Of a DNA stretch of 32,260 bases, positions 1 through 8,592 are shown piece by piece (the first letter of the stretch is position 1; every line of letters begins with the position of its first letter). This stretch comes from Candidatus Cloacimonadota bacterium. Its GTDB lineage: Bacteria; Cloacimonadota; Cloacimonadia; Cloacimonadales; TCS61. Location: contig JAIPJH010000029.1 of NCBI GenBank assembly GCA_021734245.1, positions 1 to 32,260 of the forward strand, written 5' to 3'. Made by a program: the position numbers and the translations under genes. Under the pieces are notes generated by a model that saw only the letters and a list, made by a program, of their open reading frames with translations, was not told the origin of the DNA and made no database searches.

Positions 1-94
1 AAATATATCCATTTGTTTATGGTCGCTATTTTTTCGAAACATTACCAATACCTTTTTTCACTTATTTATGGATTCAATATGAAAAAATTCATAT

Positions 95-424
95 TTATTG
101 AAAAGGTTTTTTTTTGATACTTTTTAGAGGGAGCTCAATCTTTTTTCCCAATAAAAGCCAGACGCCCAGCGTTCCAATCAAAGTATTTCCCAAAGCAATC
201 CACAGACCCGACAAACCAAAAGCCCAGCCGATCTTGCCGGCAAATCCGATGAAAAGCACGGCTGAAAAATAAGCCGTTCCATAACTGAATGCTGTCATCC
301 ACGGACCGATCTTGCCGCCGCCAACTGCGAAATCATGGAAGGATTTTGTTTTTCTGGAACCTCTTATTCCAATATAAACTATCATTGCTGCATACAAAAA
401 TACTGCAATATACCTTGCTATCAT
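95..424 (-). pseudogene. Truncated sodium:solute symporter (SSS family), N-terminal fragment
   Basis: This reading frame encodes 109 residues that look like the N-terminus of a sodium:solute symporter. It has a first membrane segment, a GGGKIGPWMTAFSYGTAYFSA stretch typical of the family (residues about 35-55), and a third hydrophobic segment ending LGVWLLLGKK. Family members are usually around 500 residues, so about 80% is missing. The frame runs into a 9-base homopolymer (107-115) and stops at 95-97. The other two frames across this point also stop within about 20 codons and do not resume symporter-like sequence, so a single frameshift cannot explain the loss. The start is good: an AGGAGA ribosome binding site lies about 8 bases upstream, and the gene follows gpsA by 22 bases. 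A deletion remnant is most likely; a misassembly at the window edge is possible. Positions 1-94 hold nothing else I recognise. Confidence 0.7.
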
Positions 425-446
425 ATTTTTTCTCTCCTAATTATTT

Positions 447-1439
447 TTATCCTGCAATCGAATTCAATGTATCCAGAAGTTCTTTCCTCACGTCTTTCAC
501 ATCTTCAAAAATGATGCGGGTTACGCAGGAAATCAGCGGAATGGAAAGATTGAATTTTGCCAGTTTGATGATCGTTTTTGCCATCGAAACACCTTCTACA
601 ACCATGCCTACCTCTTTTAATGCTTCATCACGAGAATAACCTTGAGCCAGAAGTCTACCGAATTTCCTGTTCCTACTGTTTTCTGAAATGCAGGTCGTGA
701 TAAGATCTCCCATCCCGGCAATGCTGTAAGCGGTTTTGTGATAAACACCCAGAAACTTCATCACAGTTACAAATTCGTGCACACCGTATGTCATGATCAA
801 ACCAAAAACGTTGGTTTTAAAGCCCAGTCCGTCTGCAATTCCTACTGCCATGGCAATTAATCCTTTCATGGCTGCAGCTAATTCTACACCTTTCACATCG
901 CGGCTGAATTCAAATTTGAGTAGATCGTTATCAAGTTCACTTTGCAGATGAAAAAGTACAGCAATATCACGAGAAGCCAGAACTGCTTTAGCCGGAATTC
1001 CTTCTGCCAGTTCTCGAGCAATTGTAGGTCCGGAAAGATTGGCATATTTTGCTTTGGGAAGTTTTTCATTGATTATCTGGCCAACTGTCATCAAAGTGGA
1101 ATGCTGAACACCTTTGGAAGCATTTAAAATAATGCATTCTTCTATATTGTTGTTTTTAAATTCCGTCATCAAAATATCCATTTTACTGGAAGGGATCGCT
1201 GTAATGACGATATCATCCGGCTGGATGGAACGGGAAAATTTTTCTTCCACATTTATATTTTCTGGTAATTTAATGCCGGGTAAAAATTGAGATTCATTTG
1301 ATTTATTGATCATATCAGCTTCGGCTTTATTGATCGTCCAAAGATAAACCGGTCGCTTTTGAGAAAGAACAAGGGCGAGCGTTGTTCCCCAATTTCCGGA
1401 ACCGATTATGATAACTTTACCGTTAATTTCTTTTTCCAT
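447..1439 (-). CDS. gpsA: NAD(P)H-dependent glycerol-3-phosphate dehydrogenase
   Basis: This cytosolic enzyme reduces dihydroxyacetone phosphate to sn-glycerol 3-phosphate, the backbone precursor of phospholipids. The 330-residue length is normal for the family. Visible family motifs are the Rossmann dinucleotide loop GSGNWGT (residues 13-19), NASKG (106-110), LSGPT near residue 137, the catalytic-lysine segment AAAMKGLIA with Lys192, AGMGDL (241-246), the substrate-site motif NRKFG (257-261) and VEG (281-283). The ATG is preceded by GGGAG at a suitable distance. The symporter fragment follows 22 bases downstream in the same direction, so the two were probably co-transcribed. No metabolic neighbour explains regulation. 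The family assignment is firm; only the NADH versus NADPH preference cannot be read from the sequence. Confidence 0.95.
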   Translation of the reverse strand: MEKEINGKVIIIGSGNWGTTLALVLSQKRPVYLWTINKAEADMINKSNESQFLPGIKLPENINVEEKFSRSIQPDDIVITAIPSSKMDILMTEFKNNNIEECIILNASKGVQHSTLMTVGQIINEKLPKAKYANLSGPTIARELAEGIPAKAVLASRDIAVLFHLQSELDNDLLKFEFSRDVKGVELAAAMKGLIAMAVGIADGLGFKTNVFGLIMTYGVHEFVTVMKFLGVYHKTAYSIAGMGDLITTCISENSRNRKFGRLLAQGYSRDEALKEVGMVVEGVSMAKTIIKLAKFNLSIPLISCVTRIIFEDVKDVRKELLDTLNSIAG

Positions 1440-1541
1440 TTTTTTCTCCCACTAATTCTGAACAAGTCTTAAAAGATATTTTATATCGTAAAGATTTTTT
1501 TGATTCAGTTATTTATTCATATCATTTTTGCTAATAATAAC

Positions 1542-1577
1542 AAAAAAAACTGGAGTATAATTACTCCAGTTTTTTAT
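1542..1577 (-). terminator. Intrinsic terminator ending the secreted-protein operon
   Basis: A perfect 9-bp stem (1549-1557 with 1562-1570) has a 4-base loop. It is flanked by A-runs on the left and T-runs on the right, so on the minus strand it ends in eight U residues. It sits 22 bases past the stop of the 1,322-residue protein. The symmetry means it could also act on the plus strand. Confidence 0.85.
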
Positions 1578-1598
1578 TAGCTAAGTTTATTCAGCTAT

Positions 1599-4500
1599 TT
1601 ATTTAAGGAGAATCATTTTCTTGGTAGAAGTATAATTTAAAGTTTTCATTTTATAGAAATAAATTCCACTTGCTACCTTTTTATTATTCGAATCATATCC
1701 ATTCCAGATAACACTATGATTTCCGGCTTCAAGATTATCTTGAAGCAATGTGGAAACCTTCTTACCTCGAATATCATAGATTTCTAAAACAATTTTTTGT
1801 TCAGCGGATAAACTAAAATTGATATTAGTTGTTGGATTAAATGGATTAGGATAATTTCCCTTTAATTCCGTTTTGATGTTGATAAGATCATCATTACCAG
1901 TTCCATTATAAACAAAATCTATTGTAACCATCGGAGATATGCCAGATGTGTAAACAGCTTCTATTCCTGCGGTGTAATTTGTTCCAGAAATTAGATCGTA
2001 AAAATACCAGTAATTTTCGGAGGTTGTTCCTACCATTACATCATCTAAATAGATATTGTAATTTTCCAGTTCACGTTCATTTCTGCTTGATCTACTAAGA
2101 GATGGTTCGTTCCATGTTAAATGAGCTGTAGTCTCGTCGATCTGCAGATTTGCAGGTGGGAGCAATTGTTCAATGATTTCTACCTGTACAGGATCTGTTG
2201 CTTCAGATTCCAAATAAGCTGCATTCATCACCTCATAAACTGTCGTAATGCTGTAAGTGTAAGATCCAGCCTGCAGATTTTCATCAATATATTCGGATTC
2301 GATTTCCGGTATTTCAGCTACCAAAATTCCATCACGATAGATGTTGTAACTATCTACAATATAATCGCCATACAGAAGGTTATCTTTTGTGCGATCGAAA
2401 GGTTGCAGATATTCAAAGAAAGCTCTTATTTTCCAATTAGCATCGATGTTATAATCTGTGCTGAGATGCTGCCAGTTATCTATTTCACCGATCAGATCAG
2501 CCTTATCATTGGCAGCGGGACCTTCATCATAAGCCAAAGGTGCAGAAGTATAATTGGAACATTCAATTCCAATGATAAATTGAGAACTGGACTGCATATT
2601 GAAAATATCAAAAATATCCACGTAATTCCATTCTCCCGGAACTACAGAATCCAGAATTTGCTCTTCATTCAACATCCATTGACCCGGCATGAAAGGATCA
2701 TTCGTCCAGATTTTTACAGTATAATCAGCATCTTCCAACGGATAAAAACCGATCAATGCTATTTGATGACTATTAAAATCGATCAAATCCCACTCATCGT
2801 ATTTAACTGCTGCCAGAAAAGTATCACCATTATCACCAAAAGCTCCGCCAATAGAAATATCATCCCAACTGAACCAGTCGCCGGTATCTACGGGTCTATC
2901 CCAGGCGAGATGAACATTCTGATTTTCCACATCGGCACAAAGATTTGCAGCCGGAGGCATCACATCCTCTCCGATCACAATATACACGGAAGAAGAATTT
3001 ATCGATTCACCTTGTTGATAAACTGCTTTTATATTATAGCCAAATTCTTCTCCTATTTGAACGTTTGTATCAATGTATTGAGTTTCGGTAATAGGAGTGG
3101 GATTTTGCAATTCATCCCAGCGATAAACATTGTAACCAACCAGATCAGCTCCCGCCGGCAATTGTGGTTCTGACCAGTAGAGTTCAGCATGATCATCGAC
3201 AGGTAATCCATAGGCATTTTCCGGCGGGAAAAGCACCAAAACTTCAGCTGGATCGGATAAAGCCGATACTCCTTCATCAAACACACTTTGAACTGTGTAT
3301 TGATATGTTTCGATGTTGGTGAGGTCAAAATCTTCGTACATGTTGGGAAATCCGCTGATGATTTGAGAATTTAACTGAATTCCATCCCGAAAAATATTAA
3401 ATCCCAGCAGATCGCGAGATTCAAAAGGATCAGACCAACTGATTCTGATATGCAGTTCAGGCTCCAGCAGCAAAGAGGCAAAGGTTATTTCTGGTGGATT
3501 CAAATAGCCTACTTCTACGGTCACACTATCGGTAAGAGCAGATTCGCCATCGGGGTAAACCGTGCTTGACTGATAGGAATAAATTCCCTGAGCTAAACCA
3601 GAATCAAGATAGGAACAAACTGGCAAAGGTGTAGAATTAACCAGTGAATTATTTCTATACAGATTGTATCCTAAAACGACAGGATTATTGCAATGAGTTC
3701 CCAGTCTGATCATAGCATCCTTGGCATCTGTGCCGTTGAACGGCTGCCAGTTGTTACCATCATCAAACGTAACAAAAGACATTCCATCAGGATCGCTGGT
3801 ATCGCAACCCAAATCAAAATAATCTGCCGAAATGTCATCCTGACACCATTCCAGACAGGCATATACAACTTGACCATTATTCAAGAGAGCATTAACAGGA
3901 ACATCAATCCAGACAGGATCACTGGCCGGATCGTTGGGAAGATTTACAATTTCTACTGGTCCTGCAATAATATTATTCAGGTCTGGTTGTCCAATGTTAT
4001 CACCAACCAGATAGCATTTCATTACTGCATCATCAGCGGCAGGAATGCTGGTCCCAAAATCAATGAAATATGAGAGGTATTTAAGATTGAGTGGTTGATC
4101 AGGAATAAATCTGCTGGCCACGATTTGTGAAGTTGTTGTAGATTGAAAATTCAGGAATTCTTCGGCAACACTGTCATCATAACAAAATTCTACTGTTGGA
4201 TCATCTTCACACTGCGGCCAATTCAGCTCCACTTCATCCAGGCTTATAACATTTGCATTCAAAAAAGAAGGAGCAGGATTATCGATGATGGGATTGAGGA
4301 AAAATGAAAATTCCAGATCATCACCATTTGATAATACGATCAATTCACTTGCCGGTTGAAATCCCGGAGCAGTTACCATCAGTTCATAATTTCCCGGTCC
4401 TACATCATCAAAATCGAAGCCGTAATCACTGCTGCCAAATCCGCCTTCATTGCTTGTGATCTGTCCGATTCCATCTATTTGAACCACAGCATCTGTAATT

Positions 4501-5567
4501 GCAGACATATCATCACTATTTATCACATGCCCATAAACACCGGCAGAAGGCAAGGCAGAGCCATCATTGATCAAAATGTTATCCAGCCACCACCAATCGA
4601 TGCTGAAAGCATCTGCACCATAAGCTCTGAAACGAACTTGAAAAACTTGTCCCGCTACCAAATTTGTAATGTCAAAACTTTCCTGTATCCAATCAAATCC
4701 GCTGTTACTATTATCATAATTGGCTATTTCAATCCAATTTGTACAATCAAATACTTCTACGGCAAAATGTTCTAAACCAGTTACGTCATAATGTTGTGCA
4801 AATAATTCATAATCAAGTGTTATTGTAGAACTATTTGTAGCATCAATTTGCGGGCTGACCAAAGCATAAGAATAATCCAGTTGATCGCCAAAACCAAATT
4901 CGGCGATATTGAAATAATCATTGCTCAAAACACCAATCGCCCAGTTACCCTGTTCAGGATCGAAAGTCCAGTTATTAGCGGCAAAATCTCCGCTTATCCA
5001 GTTTTCGATAAAAGGCATCGTTACTGCTGGTACGCTGCCATCCGAAACATGTATATTATCGATGTTCCAGAACATGAAATCGAATGAGTTAATTCCGGTT
5101 GTTCTAAAACCAATTTGAAAGTTTGTGCCAGCTGCATATTGAGATATATCAAATTCATCATGCTGCCAATCACCAACTGCCGGAATGGCAGAATCATAAG
5201 TTACCAGGCTTGTCCAATCTCCACCAACCGGCCGAACTTCGATACTCATCTGATTTGTTCCAGCCATCATGAACATGGATTTGATGTCATAATCCAGCAT
5301 AACCTGCGTCAGTTGAGAAGCATCAAATTCCTGACTGATCAGTACATATTCATAATTCATCAAAGGTGGATTTGCACCGAATCGGGCACTGCTGCCAGGA
5401 TTTCCCATGCTGGGATAAATTGTCCAGTTTCCAGGATCGTTGTTCTGGAAGGTCCAGTTATTTGTCGTGAAATCTCCCGATTCCCAATCTTCCATAAAAT
5501 TGAGACCACTCAAAAAACTAATTGAGCAGATTAATATACTCATTAAAATTAAATTTCTAAAGTTCAT
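1599..5567 (-). CDS. Large exported multidomain protein with C-terminal sorting (type A / FlgD-like) module
   Basis: This is a 1,322-residue exported protein of unknown function. It starts with a signal peptide (about residues 1-21, hydrophobic core LILMSILICSISFLSG). Two homologous jelly-roll-like modules of the choice-of-anchor type follow, at about 23-178 and 185-340; they open with FMEDWESGDF and FIENWISGDF. A carboxypeptidase-regulatory-like fold is at about 343-425. The remainder holds fibronectin-III-like units recognisable by repeated GYNLYR / GFNIFRDG / GYNVYR / SYNIYRDG / NYNIYLDD strands, with further lectin-like inserts. The last 85 residues are the NYPNPFNP sorting module, which suggests type IX-like export or cell-surface anchoring. 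The start follows an AAGGAG ribosome binding site. The gene lies 58 bases behind the propeller gene and probably shares its transcript. Adhesion or binding of extracellular polymer is plausible but unproven; no catalytic domain is visible. Confidence 0.85.
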   Translation of the reverse strand: MNFRNLILMSILICSISFLSGLNFMEDWESGDFTTNNWTFQNNDPGNWTIYPSMGNPGSSARFGANPPLMNYEYVLISQEFDASQLTQVMLDYDIKSMFMMAGTNQMSIEVRPVGGDWTSLVTYDSAIPAVGDWQHDEFDISQYAAGTNFQIGFRTTGINSFDFMFWNIDNIHVSDGSVPAVTMPFIENWISGDFAANNWTFDPEQGNWAIGVLSNDYFNIAEFGFGDQLDYSYALVSPQIDATNSSTITLDYELFAQHYDVTGLEHFAVEVFDCTNWIEIANYDNSNSGFDWIQESFDITNLVAGQVFQVRFRAYGADAFSIDWWWLDNILINDGSALPSAGVYGHVINSDDMSAITDAVVQIDGIGQITSNEGGFGSSDYGFDFDDVGPGNYELMVTAPGFQPASELIVLSNGDDLEFSFFLNPIIDNPAPSFLNANVISLDEVELNWPQCEDDPTVEFCYDDSVAEEFLNFQSTTTSQIVASRFIPDQPLNLKYLSYFIDFGTSIPAADDAVMKCYLVGDNIGQPDLNNIIAGPVEIVNLPNDPASDPVWIDVPVNALLNNGQVVYACLEWCQDDISADYFDLGCDTSDPDGMSFVTFDDGNNWQPFNGTDAKDAMIRLGTHCNNPVVLGYNLYRNNSLVNSTPLPVCSYLDSGLAQGIYSYQSSTVYPDGESALTDSVTVEVGYLNPPEITFASLLLEPELHIRISWSDPFESRDLLGFNIFRDGIQLNSQIISGFPNMYEDFDLTNIETYQYTVQSVFDEGVSALSDPAEVLVLFPPENAYGLPVDDHAELYWSEPQLPAGADLVGYNVYRWDELQNPTPITETQYIDTNVQIGEEFGYNIKAVYQQGESINSSSVYIVIGEDVMPPAANLCADVENQNVHLAWDRPVDTGDWFSWDDISIGGAFGDNGDTFLAAVKYDEWDLIDFNSHQIALIGFYPLEDADYTVKIWTNDPFMPGQWMLNEEQILDSVVPGEWNYVDIFDIFNMQSSSQFIIGIECSNYTSAPLAYDEGPAANDKADLIGEIDNWQHLSTDYNIDANWKIRAFFEYLQPFDRTKDNLLYGDYIVDSYNIYRDGILVAEIPEIESEYIDENLQAGSYTYSITTVYEVMNAAYLESEATDPVQVEIIEQLLPPANLQIDETTAHLTWNEPSLSRSSRNERELENYNIYLDDVMVGTTSENYWYFYDLISGTNYTAGIEAVYTSGISPMVTIDFVYNGTGNDDLINIKTELKGNYPNPFNPTTNINFSLSAEQKIVLEIYDIRGKKVSTLLQDNLEAGNHSVIWNGYDSNNKKVASGIYFYKMKTLNYTSTKKMILLK

Positions 5568-5584
5568 TTCTTCTCCTTATTTTG

Positions 5585-5616
5585 GGAAGATGCACCTGAA
5601 AACAGATGCATCTTCC
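5585..5616 (-). other. Intercistronic 10-bp hairpin
   Basis: A perfect 10-bp inverted repeat (5585-5594 with 5607-5616) with a 12-base loop lies between the propeller gene and the 1,322-residue protein gene. It lacks a U-tract on the minus strand and is followed directly by the AAGGAG of the next gene. I therefore read it as an mRNA stability, processing or partial attenuation element rather than a terminator. Confidence 0.5.
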
Positions 5617-5625
5617 TGATTGATT

Positions 5626-7971
5626 TTATTTTAAAAGCACCATTTTGCGGCTGTATGTTTGATGGTCGAATTTAATTCGATAGAAATAAGTTCCGGATGA
5701 AACTGCTTTTCCATATTCGTCGGTACCATTCCATAAAATCTGATGATTGCCAGTGTTAAGTTCAGAATGCAGTAAGCTGGTTACTTTCTGACCTTTTAAA
5801 TTAAAGATATCCACATCTACTTTTCCGGCTGTCGGAAGTGAAAACTCAATTCTGGTTTCCGGATTGAAAGGATTGGGATAATTATTATGTTCTATCTGTT
5901 GATGAGAAACGATCTGAGAATGATCAATTCCTGTTGCAGAATACTGACAACTATACAGTCCTCCATTATTAGAGCTTAACCATAAAGTTCCCATCCCATC
6001 AGTACCAATTGCTGTTACAAGATTGGAAACCAAGCAGGAATTTTCCATATCGATAACTTCTGTTTCATCGCCATCCCACATTATTACACCGTTTCCGTTT
6101 GTTCCTATCCAGAATCTGCCATATTCATCTTCAGTCATTTTTGTGATGGCAATTTCACCTATTTGGGAATTATGAGAAATCCACTCTTCATTTTCAAAGC
6201 TGAACAAGCCAACTTCGCTGCCTGCCCAGATCGTGTTGTTGCTGTCTAAGAATAAACTGGTCAGTAGTCCTGTTGTTAAGTTGCTGTTATTGGGCAAAAA
6301 GCTTTCCCATTGCAGATTGTTTATATCTGAAACATCAACTCGAAAAACGCCGGCTCCGGTAGAAATCCAGAGAAGTGAAGTTCCCGGAACGAACATAACA
6401 TCTGTAATCCAGCTGCTGTATAAGGGAGAATTATCATGTGTGTATTCTGTCCAGCTGAATCCATCATACATTGCCAGGCCGTTCAAACTACCCGCCCAAA
6501 TGTTTCCGTTCAAATCTACATCTACACATTGAGCAGAAAGAAATGGATAGCCGGAGGTATAGGTATTGTGAATTGTCCAACTGCCGTTTTCTTTAATGGC
6601 AACGCCGCCGTACATATTGTAAATGGAACAGGCTTGATCATTATCCACACCAGTTGCCACATAGATATTGCCATTTGATTTTGGTTTTATATCGTTCACC
6701 AGGTAGGTTTGGAATGTGTCGTATCCCCAGCTGTCCCAGGAACCATAAGTATTGCTGATGAGAGCATTTTCGGCTGGATTTGTACCACCAAATGGATACC
6801 AGCCGGTGCCGAAATACATTTCTCCTTGATCGGTGGCAGCAATATCCCAGAAACTATTATAAGTAATAGGACAATCATCGTCACTGTATTCATATTCCAC
6901 AAAACTGCCGTTTTGTAAATAGTAAAGTCCACCAGAATATTTAGAAACCCAAACTTCGTTTTCGGAAGTCGTGAATATTTTCTGTATAAAACAACCATAA
7001 AATTCATCGGAATAAACTTCCCAACTGCCTTCCGAAAAACAACCAACAGCATTGATGTAGGAGCTAACCCAGATTTTATCATCGCTGGTAACCGAAACAA
7101 ACCAGTAAAAATCCAGAGGGGAAGGAGCTTGATAAAATACAAAACTGTTACCATCATATTTATACAAGCCATAACTTCCTGTATCGCAGGCTACGTTTCC
7201 ACCCAAACCAAACCAGAGATTTCCCTGACTGTCTTCGGCGATGTTCATTACATCCCATTCCTCGTTTTCTGTATATCCGGCAGGAGGTGGACAGATTTCA
7301 TCATCGAACATTTCCCAGCCGGCAGAATCCAATTTACAAATTCCTCCACCTGTACTGGTGTAAAGTTGTTCGTCGTAATCCGGTCCTACAGCAGCCCAGA
7401 TAATTCCGTTGGAATCTTTCAGCAGAGACATAACAGAGTTTGCATTCAAAGCAGAATTGGATTTATTATAATGCTGCCATTGGTTTGTATCGGGATCAAA
7501 ACTGGAAATACCACCCATTTCATCTGAGCGATATCCATAAGAAATCCAGACAAGACCATTATCATCAAATTCTATATCGGAAATCAAATGACCGCGGATT
7601 TCTGAATTTGCCATGTTGTAGTTTGTGGTTGTTCCATCTGGATGCATAACTGTGATACCACCACAATTTTCTCCACCAAAAAACAAATCGTGAACATGAC
7701 CGAACCAGATATTTCCCTGATCATCTTCACTGATACAATTGATGTAGTTTGTGTCGATTGGATAATTTGTTGAATTCAAAGTAACATTTTCTCCGGTTAC
7801 TTTATCGATAGATAACATACTAAGCGGACTGCCAAATAGAAGTGTGTCATCACTTTCGTGCATGCACAACATATTATAAGGATAAGTATAACCAGCCCAG
7901 TTACTAACCTGTGACCACAACAGTAATGAAGTCATCACCATTACAAATAAAACTACTAATTTCCTACACAT
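5626..7971 (-). CDS. Exported beta-propeller protein (two-component-regulator-propeller type) with C-terminal sorting module
   Basis: This is a 781-residue exported protein. A signal peptide covers about residues 1-20. The body carries many blades of the Reg_prop kind, with recurrent cores such as GNIWFGHV, GLVWISYG, GIIWAAVG, GNLWFGLGG, NEVWVSKYSGG, GNIWAGSLNGL, NTIWAGSEVGL, GRFWIGTNGNG and GTLWLSSNNGG. These probably form one or two seven-bladed propellers. The last 80 residues are a NYPNPFNP sorting module ending in MVLLK. In hybrid two-component sensors such propellers form the periplasmic sensing part; here there is no transmembrane or kinase region, so it is a free or surface-bound protein. 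AAGGAGG precedes the start, and the first 16 bases lie inside the upstream receiver gene, indicating translational coupling. Its ligand is unknown. Confidence 0.85.
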   Translation of the reverse strand: MCRKLVVLFVMVMTSLLLWSQVSNWAGYTYPYNMLCMHESDDTLLFGSPLSMLSIDKVTGENVTLNSTNYPIDTNYINCISEDDQGNIWFGHVHDLFFGGENCGGITVMHPDGTTTNYNMANSEIRGHLISDIEFDDNGLVWISYGYRSDEMGGISSFDPDTNQWQHYNKSNSALNANSVMSLLKDSNGIIWAAVGPDYDEQLYTSTGGGICKLDSAGWEMFDDEICPPPAGYTENEEWDVMNIAEDSQGNLWFGLGGNVACDTGSYGLYKYDGNSFVFYQAPSPLDFYWFVSVTSDDKIWVSSYINAVGCFSEGSWEVYSDEFYGCFIQKIFTTSENEVWVSKYSGGLYYLQNGSFVEYEYSDDDCPITYNSFWDIAATDQGEMYFGTGWYPFGGTNPAENALISNTYGSWDSWGYDTFQTYLVNDIKPKSNGNIYVATGVDNDQACSIYNMYGGVAIKENGSWTIHNTYTSGYPFLSAQCVDVDLNGNIWAGSLNGLAMYDGFSWTEYTHDNSPLYSSWITDVMFVPGTSLLWISTGAGVFRVDVSDINNLQWESFLPNNSNLTTGLLTSLFLDSNNTIWAGSEVGLFSFENEEWISHNSQIGEIAITKMTEDEYGRFWIGTNGNGVIMWDGDETEVIDMENSCLVSNLVTAIGTDGMGTLWLSSNNGGLYSCQYSATGIDHSQIVSHQQIEHNNYPNPFNPETRIEFSLPTAGKVDVDIFNLKGQKVTSLLHSELNTGNHQILWNGTDEYGKAVSSGTYFYRIKFDHQTYSRKMVLLK

Positions 7972-8345
7972 TTTTCCTCCTTGTTTTTTGCAAAAATGTT
8001 TTCTATTTTTTTTATCAACAGCTCAAAATTGAGCGGTTTATCGAAGAAATGAGCATTATTTTCTTTTACAATCTGGATCATTTCTTCATTGGGAATGCCG
8101 GAATAAACGATGATATCAGCATCGGATTTCTGCTGACGAATTTGATGCATCACTTCCAAACCATTCAGGGAAGGCATCAGATAATCCGTTACAACAACAG
8201 CAATAATCTGAGGATCGTAGGCTGCTACTGCTTCTTTCGGATCATTGAACTTCCGGGTGGGAAATCCGTTCATTTCCAAAGCCTTGCCAACAATATTCAA
8301 AGTGAATCTGTTATCATCAATTAACATTACATGCTTATTTTTCAT
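7956..8345 (-). CDS. Receiver-only response regulator
   Basis: This is a single phosphoacceptor receiver domain of 129 residues with no output domain. The acidic pair is D10-D11, the phosphorylated aspartate is D54 in TDYLMP, the switch Ser is S82 in VYSG, and the conserved lysine is K103 in DKPL. I placed the start at the second of two close ATGs: the AAAGGAG ribosome binding site is 9 bases from it but only 3 bases from the ATG at 8351. An open frame to 8417 lacks its own ribosome binding site and would overlap the promoter. The gene overlaps the following propeller gene by 16 bases. A sigma-54 promoter lies just upstream. Stand-alone receivers usually act by protein-protein contact (CheY- or DivK-like) or as phosphate relays. 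The partner kinase is unknown; the TPR kinase at 10,023 is a candidate. Confidence 0.88.
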   Translation of the reverse strand: MKNKHVMLIDDNRFTLNIVGKALEMNGFPTRKFNDPKEAVAAYDPQIIAVVVTDYLMPSLNGLEVMHQIRQQKSDADIIVYSGIPNEEMIQIVKENNAHFFDKPLNFELLIKKIENIFAKNKEEKCVGN

Positions 8346-8382
8346 TTTCATTATCTCCTTTCCAAAACACACCAGAATTATC

Positions 8383-8398
8383 AGCATACCTTGTGCCA
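8383..8398 (-). promoter_or_regulatory. Sigma-54 (-24/-12) promoter of the receiver-propeller operon
   Basis: The minus strand reads TGGCACAAGGTATGC, with GG and GC separated by exactly ten bases, as sigma-54 promoters require. The -24 element TGGCAC is perfect; the -12 element is ATGC in place of the usual TTGC. The expected start point near 8372 is about 27 bases before the receiver ATG. A second site differing at only two of these fifteen bases lies at 18,529. Confidence 0.8.
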
Positions 8399-8530
8399 AA
8401 CAAAAATCAAACCGCACAAAATCTTATATTGCAGGAAGTTAGGAGTTTTATGTTGGATAATTTGGTATCCGTTCAGAATTGACAGATAATGCGTTTTGAA
8501 TCATTCGAAATGAATTATTGCTTCATTATG

Positions 8531-8571
8531 AATAAAAAAAAACGTTCATTCCGAGCAAGAATGAACGTTTT
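8531..8571 (-). terminator. Intrinsic terminator of the kinase/activator operon
   Basis: A perfect 13-bp stem (8539-8551 with 8559-8571) with a 7-base loop is followed on the minus strand by a run of U residues. It lies about 20 bases past the stop of the sigma-54 activator and separates that operon from the receiver-propeller operon. The remaining spacer 8399-8530 has no gene. It is the expected place for upstream activator sites, but I could not define one. Confidence 0.88.
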
Positions 8572-8592
8572 ATAAAAAGGCTGAAAATAATT

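Noticed and set aside
1-130. Single-base frameshift explanation for the symporter fragment
   Set aside because: Reading through the homopolymer in either other frame gives stops within about 20 codons and no symporter-like residues.
2121-3173. 350-codon open frame on the plus strand opposite the large exported protein
   Set aside because: It has no ribosome binding site or recognisable domain, and its composition (many Ile, Arg, Cys, Ser) is typical of the antisense of an Asp/Asn-rich gene. The minus-strand protein has a signal peptide and clear domains.
7956-8417. Longer N-terminus for the receiver protein (start at 8417)
   Set aside because: The extra 24 residues precede a good ribosome binding site, run through the sigma-54 promoter and do not belong to the receiver fold.
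8479-8490. TTGACAGATAAT, identical to the sequence at 19798
   Set aside because: On the plus strand no gene follows it at 8479, and neither site has a good -10 at normal spacing. A 12-base match is not rare in AT-rich spacers.
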